Origin: Baffinella frigidus | Taxonomy: Eukaryota; Cryptophyceae; Cryptomonadales; Baffinellaceae | Direction: 5' to 3' | NCBI GenBank assembly: GCA_026770585.1 | Contig: MU646340.1 | Span: forward strand, 50,168-69,831 | DNA length: 19,664 nt | In this document: positions 15,318-19,664 of the stretch, piece by piece | Position numbering within the stretch: the first letter of the stretch is position 1 | Layout: every line of letters begins with the position of its first letter | Program-made: the position numbers and the translations under genes | Notes under the pieces: generated by a model | Seen by the model: the letters and a program-made list of their open reading frames with translations, nothing else | The model's database searches: none | What the model was told of the DNA's origin: nothing

Positions 15318-16140
15318 TCATTTTTTTAGTCGCTTTACACCGCCATGGCGCGGTGGGGCGGGCAAGGTGATGCGCGCATCGTGCTCAGCGCACCGAGAAA
15401 CCCCCGGATTGAAAGTTTCAGCGCGATCGACGGACAACTTGCCGCGCCGCTGCGCGCCTCGGTGATTTGACGGGCGGCGAAATGGCGGAGATCTCGGTGA
15501 CGAAATGCGCAATGCTGGCCGGGGCGCCTCCGCTACCTCCGGACTACACTGCGGGCGAGGGGGATACAGCCTTCTCCTAGCTACCAGAGCCATAGCAAGG
15601 CCAGTTCCGAGCGGGTACAGGTGCGTGGTTCCGTCGTCAGGGTCGGGAGAGCGCGAAATCCCCCCTTGAGCGCTCAGCTCTGCTGAGCGCTCATCGGCGC
15701 AGAAAGCTCGTGATGGGCCCGGAAGGCATGCGGGAGCACTGCAGACGAGCCATGCGAGGTGCATTGGTGAGTCGGTCTTTACTTGGCGCGAACATTCGAG
15801 TCAGCAGTGCCTGCTGCCCGGGACGATCGCACCATGCTCTGGGATCCTGTGCGCTTGCTACGCTCGAGCGGCGGCTACTCTCATGCCAGCGGCCAGCCCC
15901 AGCCGCAGCGCTCGGACGATGGCGCGCTCCACCGCCATGCCCCGAAGACCCGCTCGATTCCCGGACCCCTGCGCCGATCCAGCCCGGATCCCGCCCCAGC
16001 CCCATCGTTCATTCGAACGAGGATTCAAACCAAGAATTTTTGCCTTTGTGTCGTGTCCGGCTAAATGTCGAATCTCTAATCGATTTGCTTGTTTTAAAGT
16101 CAGCTTTGGTACTAATCTCACAGGACGTGTGATCGTCAAT
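15318..16140. other. GC-rich block with overlapping open frames, unresolved
   Basis: The block is more GC-rich than its flanks and open in several frames. A minus-strand frame of 148 codons (15318-15764) and one of 104 codons (15691-16005) overlap a plus-strand frame of 140 codons (15710-16132). All give Arg/Pro/Ser-rich, low-information translations typical of GC-rich non-coding DNA, and none shows a domain or a convincing splice pair. A real exon could be hidden here, but I cannot support one. Confidence 0.4.
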
Positions 16141-16732
16141 TCAGTGTCTCAAATTACATTTTCCCCGAGAGCCGAAAATGGCTCAAATGCCCATCTTCGT
16201 GCGCAGATTAGTCAGGGTTGCCGCCGGCCGATTTTCTCGCCACTTCGTGGGGAGCTGGAGCGAGGCCCCTCTTCTGGATCCTGAACTTTGTACGAGAAAA
16301 ATCGGCCCTAAACTGCCTTTCCAGAGCATCTCGTCAACTCGCTGTCTCAAATTGCAACCACCCCTGGTACCCCTGTAGTTATCTCGTCCTAGTCGGCGCG
16401 ACGGTAGATGTGCACGGTGGCCATGTTGGTTCTTTAGGTCCTTTCTAACCTAGGTTCTTTAGGTCCTTTCTAACCTGGTTCTTTAGGTCCTTTCGGACAC
16501 TATCCTAGGAATTCCATCCAAAGATTACTTGATTCGGACCAGGGGTTGAGGTGTGAAGGCCATTGGAAGTTGAGGCACGGAGCTAATAGGCCAAAAAAAA
16601 ATTCATTAGAAATTGTAAGGAATTAACCCCTGACATAACGACCCTGTTTCGAATTGGACAGCCTAATTCGGAGCCCGACTTAATTGAGCTGCACAGCCAC
16701 CGGATGGTCCAATTTTAAAAGAAACTCCTAAA
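16141..16732. repeat. Unassigned stretch with a three-copy 24/25-bp tandem
   Basis: GGTTCTTTAGGTCCTTTC followed by TAACCTA is repeated three times at 16428-16495 (periods 25 and 24, last copy ending TTTCGGAC). The rest has no protein-like frame and no other repeat that I recognise. Confidence 0.65.
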
Positions 16733-16800
16733 GGTTCTTCGAGCTCCCAACATAGGCGAACACCGGAACTTGTTCTGTAGAAAGGCCATGCTTCCTTTCG
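16733..16800 (+). repeat. Second copy of the 68-bp GGTTCTTCGAGCTCCC repeat
   Basis: Same length as 11344-11411 and about 87% identical. The GGTTCTTCGAGCTCCC start is identical and the AAGGC(A/C)ATGCTT end differs only at one position. No GTACC flanks are present here, so this copy is either older or the mode of insertion differed. Confidence 0.8.
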
Positions 16801-16936
16801 GATCACATCAAGCCCCCCTGTTCAGAAGATCGCGGCAGAACCGGCTAACTGGTATCCTCAAACGGGCATTTCAGTTAGGTCAAAGTTTCGATCCGTGACC
16901 AACGCACGTTTGGCTTCCCGCCCAGGGCGAGAGCGC

Positions 16937-17041
16937 TATCCCTCAAGTGGCGAGTAGGCTCATACGCCCTACCGTAGGGCCCTAGGACCTGCCTAGGACC
17001 TCTTGGCAGTCACATTTGACCGCATGGTCACTTGAGGGATA
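16937..17041 (+). mobile_element. F2 MITE, copy 3 (105 bp)
   Basis: TATCCCTCAAGTGGCGAG at the left, GGTCACTTGAGGGATA at the right, and an interior matching copy 1 (CCCTACCGTAGGGCCC; CCTGCCTAGGACCTCTTGGC). The length is again exactly 105 bp including the TA ends. The two ends carry the matching change CTTAAG to CTCAAG/CTTGAG, so the terminal repeats remain paired. Confidence 0.82.
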
Positions 17042-17338
17042 TGCGGGGCCTCCTGCAGGGGGGTACTGCGCGTGGTGTTGCGCTGGCAGGATGTGTGGCT
17101 CTGGGCGATGGCGGGTGTGTGTTGGTGATAGATGCAGCCAGCCACCCTCCGCAGCGCGCACCGCAGCGCGCGCGCTTTCTTGTACATGAGTGAATTCACT
17201 TGACCTTTTACCCTACGCTAGAGACCCCACCCTGGCCACACTTTACACCCCCCCCCACCCCCTTTCTCTTGCGAGCACGCCCCCGCACTACCCCCCCCCC
17301 GTCTCTACACTACCTGACACCTGCACTATGACACCCGG
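17042..17338 (-). other. 3' flank of the channel gene
   Basis: This follows the channel stop codon on the minus strand. It contains C/G homopolymer runs (about 17250-17300) and a minus-strand TGTAA at 17247-17243, about 92 bases after the stop, a candidate poly(A) signal if the host is a green alga. No gene is seen. Confidence 0.4.
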
Positions 17339-19596
17339 CTACATGCGTCGGCCGCCAGCCCCTCTCGCCCCCCCGATTGGACTCCGGGGGGGCGAGGTGG
17401 GTCGCATGACTGGTTGGGTGGGTGACATGGGGGGGCGGTCCGGCGCGAGAGGCGACACGGGCTCCTTCTCCGCGCTCGCGGAGAGGGCGGGCGACGTGGG
17501 CGCGCCCTGCGAGGTGATGTTGAGCTGCGTGTGCGAGGTCTTGCGGTTGCTGGCGCTCGTGTCCGAAGCGTTGTCGTGCAGCGCCTTCTCCTCTTCGTCG
17601 CCCGCGTACTTGAGCCATTTCGCGGTCGCTTGCGAGACGCCGACGAGGATCGAGAGCGTCTCGGTTGTCTTTTTGCGGTTCGAGGACGAGATTGCCGAGG
17701 ACAGCTCCTGGTCAAGTGTTCAGTGTTCAGTGTTCAGTGTTCAGTGTTCAGTGTTCAGTGTTCAGTGTTGAGGGGTTAGGGTTGAGTGTTGAGTGCTTGG
17801 AGTGTGGGGTTCGGTTTTGGGGTTTGGGTCTTGGGTTTAGGGGTTTAGGGTTTGGGATTGAGGGTGTACCTGCATGAGCACGGCCATGACGAGGTTGAGC
17901 AGGATGAAGTTCGACATTGAGAGGAACCCCGAGAAGATCACCGACCTGCGTTGGGGGTTGGGTTTTGGGTTTTGGGTTTTGGGTTTTGGGTTTTGGGGTC
18001 TTGAGGTTTTGGGTTGGGGGTTCAGGGTTTAGGGTTTGGGGTTCCGGGTTTTGGGTGAGGGTTTAGGGTTAGGGTTGAGGGCTTACGCGATAAAGTAGTC
18101 GCCGCACGTCGACGGGCAATCCCCAAAGTCATCCGGATAATCGCACGAAACCACCTCGTGCAAGTCCTTCAACTCATCGACCGAGAAGCAATTCGGCAAT
18201 TCCCGCCTCGCGCGGTTGAGCATGCGGTAGTCGGTGGCGTTGCTGGCGAGGAAGTCCACGATGAAGGCGCGCGCGGCGGTGGTGGCGTTGAGGCCGCTGG
18301 GCCGGGGCGCTGCGGAGCGCGAGCACGCGCTCATGATCCCCGACCTGGTTTGCGGTTTCGGGTTCAGGGTTCAGTGTTCAGGGTTCAGTGTTCAGTGTTC
18401 AGTGTTCAGTGTTCAGTGTTCAGTGTTCAGTGTTCAGTGTTCAGGGTTTGGGATTCGGGGTTGAGGGGGGGGAACAGTGAGGGTTTTTGGGTTGAGGCTC
18501 AGGGTTGAGAAATGGGTTGAGGGTTTCCAAACCAGTTATCGGCGGTCGAAATGCGGAAGAGTGTGAGCAGCGCTCTTCCCAGATTCGAGAAGATCGCATG
18601 GTAGTCCAGCAGGTCGCCCGGATCCATCAGCGCACACCGGTTCAGTTTTCCTGGGTGAGGGGTTTAGTGTTTAGGGTTTCGGGTTCAGTGTTTAGTGTTT
18701 AGTGTTTTGGGGGTTTCGGGTTTCGGGTTTCGGGGTTGGGGTTTGGGGTTTAGGGGACAGAGGGCAGGGTACAGGGTGCAGGGTGCAGGGTGCAGGGTGC
18801 AGGGTGCAGGGTGCAGGGTGCAGGGTGCAGGGTGCAGGGTTCAGGGTTCAGGGTTTGTGGTTTGTGGTTTGGGGAGTACCGTTGGGCATAAGAATCCGCT
18901 CATCGGGCGAGTCCGCGCACAGATCCCCATACGTCGACACACACAGGACCCCGAAGACGAAGAAAAGCAGCAGGAGGAGCGCGCCGAGCGACGAGATGGA
19001 GTCGAGCGATCGGATGAGGGTGCGCACGAGGTTCTGCAGGCCCTGCGCGGCCTTGAAGATGCGGAATGCGCGGAGGATGCGGAAGATGCGCACGATGCGG
19101 AGCACGCGCAGGACGGTGGGGTTGAGGGGGACGTTGGTCGAGAAGGAGTCGAACGCGATCCCGATGAATGAGACCATCACCTGGGTTAGGGTGTAGGCTT
19201 TAGGGTTTAGGGTTTAGGGTTTGGGGGTTGGGGTTTGGAGTTTGGTGTTTGATGTTTTTATGATGTATGGTGTGTGGTGTGTGGTGTGTGGTGTGTGGTG
19301 TGTGGTGTGTGGTGTGTGGTGTGTGGTGTGTGGTGTGTGGTGTGTGGTGTATGGTGTATGGTGTATGGTGTATGGTGTATGGTGTATGGTTTAGGGTTTA
19401 GGGTTTAGGGTGTAGGATTCAGGGGTGAGGGGCTCACCACGATGAAGTCGAACTTATTCCATCTTGACTTGAAGTAGTCCCTGGGGTAGAAGGCGAACAT
19501 CTTCGCCGAAACCTGCTCGTATACGATAACATATATCAGCTTTCCAAATCCGTATACGATAACATATATGATATGCTCGTATACGACAACATATAT
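17339..19596 (-). CDS. Voltage-gated cation channel (Cav/Nav superfamily), 3' six exons, 5' partial
   Basis: Forms a membrane channel opened by depolarisation. Exons: 19596-19438 (open at its 5' end), 19180-18880, 18650-18533, 18344-18087, 17945-17870 and 17707-17339 (TAG). The phases 0, 1, 2, 2, 0 all close, giving 426 visible residues. In order: S2 with the conserved acid (YEQVSAKMFAFYPRDYF, Glu27), S3 (RWNKFDFIV, Asp50), and S4 with charges at every third residue (Arg78, 81, 84, 87, 90, 93 and Lys96). Then S5 (GALLLLLFFVFGVLCVSTYG), pore FRISTADNW with Asp191 at the selectivity-filter acidic position, and S6 (FSGFLSMSNFILLNLVMAVL). An unusually long pore-S6 loop (about 198-279) holds paired cysteines (CPSTCGDY). 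The 122-residue tail is Ser/Pro-rich, with no EF-hand or IQ motif visible. This is the last domain; whether one or four domains exist lies beyond the window. An acidic filter suggests Ca2+ or mixed selectivity. Confidence 0.95.
17708..17869 (-). repeat. Channel intron (last): TTCAGTG and TTTAGGG heptamers
   Basis: A 162-bp intron with donor CAG|GTACAC and acceptor TTGACCAG|GAG. It contains seven perfect TTCAGTG units (17719-17767, plus strand) next to diverged GGGTTTA/GGGTTGA sequence. Confidence 0.92.
17946..18086 (-). repeat. Channel intron between pore-loop exon and S6 exon
   Basis: A 141-bp intron with donor GC|GTAAGC and acceptor CAACGCAG|GTC. The plus strand shows a TTTTGGG run (about 17963-17996) and then TTTAGGG-like units. 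Confidence 0.9.
18345..18532 (-). repeat. Channel intron splitting the pore tryptophan codon
   Basis: A 188-bp intron with donor TG|GTTTGG and acceptor GCAAACCAG|GTC. It interrupts the Trp codon of the filter motif TADNW. It contains 12 consecutive TTCAGTG/TTCAGGG heptamers (18363-18446). Confidence 0.92.
18651..18879 (-). repeat. Channel intron between S5 and pore
   Basis: A 229-bp intron with donor ACG|GTACTC and acceptor CTCACCCAG|GAA. It contains nine perfect TGCAGGG units (18777-18839) followed by TTCAGGG, plus TTTCGGG and TTTAGTG variants. Confidence 0.92.
19181..19437 (-). repeat. Channel intron within S3: TGTGTGG/TGTATGG arrays
   Basis: A 257-bp intron with donor GTG|GTGAGC and acceptor CCTAACCCAG|GTG. 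It contains 11 perfect TGTGTGG units (19271-19347), then six TGTATGG (19348-19389), then three TTTAGGG (19390-19410): three homogenised variants of one heptamer side by side. Confidence 0.93.
19518..19596 (-). repeat. In-frame 19-bp repeats within the S2-coding exon
   Basis: CGTATACGATAACATATAT occurs at 19518-19536 and 19551-19569, and with one change (GACAAC) at 19578-19596. The spacings of 33 and 27 bp are multiples of three, and on the minus strand the copies encode IYVIVYE, IYVIVYG and IYVVVYE in the channel frame. Only the copy nearest SAKMFAF is needed for a normal S2. Confidence 0.85.
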
Positions 19597-19621
19597 CCCC
19601 CCCCCAATGCCCCCCCCCCTC

Positions 19622-19664
<43 letters not shown>
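19597..19664. other. Terminal poly-C tract, probable contig end artefact
   Basis: Apart from a few interruptions (AATG, T, TCT) the last 68 bases are C, ending in more than 40 consecutive C. The channel frame disappears into it. This looks like low-quality sequence at a contig end rather than genomic content. Confidence 0.6.

Noticed and set aside
17665-17877. Frames with FSVQCSV repeats (also at 18158-18508 and 18695-19196)
   Set aside because: They read TTCAGTG or TGCAGGG heptamers inside channel introns, on the strand opposite to the gene.
19518-19596. Recombinase (lox-like) sites
   Set aside because: The copies lack the inverted 13-bp arms of such sites and read in frame as channel coding sequence.
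1-19664. tRNA or rRNA genes
   Set aside because: I looked for T-loop-like GTTCGAATC motifs with matching acceptor stems and for conserved rRNA segments and found none; a covariance-model scan would be more sensitive.

Overview
This is eukaryotic nuclear DNA. Its two clear protein genes are split by spliceosomal introns (GT...AG, phases that join in frame), the exons are GC-rich, and most of the remaining sequence is simple repeats and small non-autonomous elements. The dominant repeat is a degenerate heptamer of the plant/green-algal telomere type (TTTAGGG/CCCTAAA), so an alga is the best guess, perhaps a prasinophyte-like green alga; I cannot name the species. TGTAA motifs 3' of both clear genes fit a green-algal polyadenylation signal but are weak evidence.

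Layout. 1-3.6 kb: GA tracts, small fold-back elements, an inverted duplicate of a 3'-terminal coding fragment, and a tentative minus-strand gene (1789-3289) whose proposed intron is a TTTAGGG-like array. 3.6-4.8 kb: mostly unassigned, with one long minus-strand frame (4034-4711). 4825-7611 (+): a four-exon gene for a secreted-type alpha/beta-hydrolase lipase related to bacterial family I.5 lipases, with all catalytic-triad positions identifiable. 7671-7943 (-): a truncated inverted copy of that gene's exon 1/exon 2 junction, intron retained. 8.28-8.75 kb: an orphan heptamer array. 9.0-13.0 kb: an island of fold-back elements, a 105-bp MITE family, larger palindromes, and a pair of short retroposon-like insertions with clear target-site duplications, many nested. 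13271-14035 (-): a probable two-exon zinc-ribbon protein gene. 14.0-17.0 kb: more palindromes and repeats around an undecided GC-rich block. 17339-19596 (-): the last six exons of a four-helix-bundle voltage-gated cation channel (Cav/Nav superfamily): S2, S3, S4, S5, pore, S6 and tail. Its upstream exons are lost in a terminal poly-C tract that looks like a contig end.

The most unusual feature is architectural. Every intron of the lipase gene, every fully contained intron of the channel gene, and the shortened intron of the lipase pseudocopy are filled with 7-bp telomere-like repeats. The C-rich strand (CCCTAAA-like) is always the sense strand, and most acceptors are themselves repeat variants ending ACCAG. 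The genes do not form an operon and I infer no shared pathway; what links them is this intron type and a common load of small repeats.
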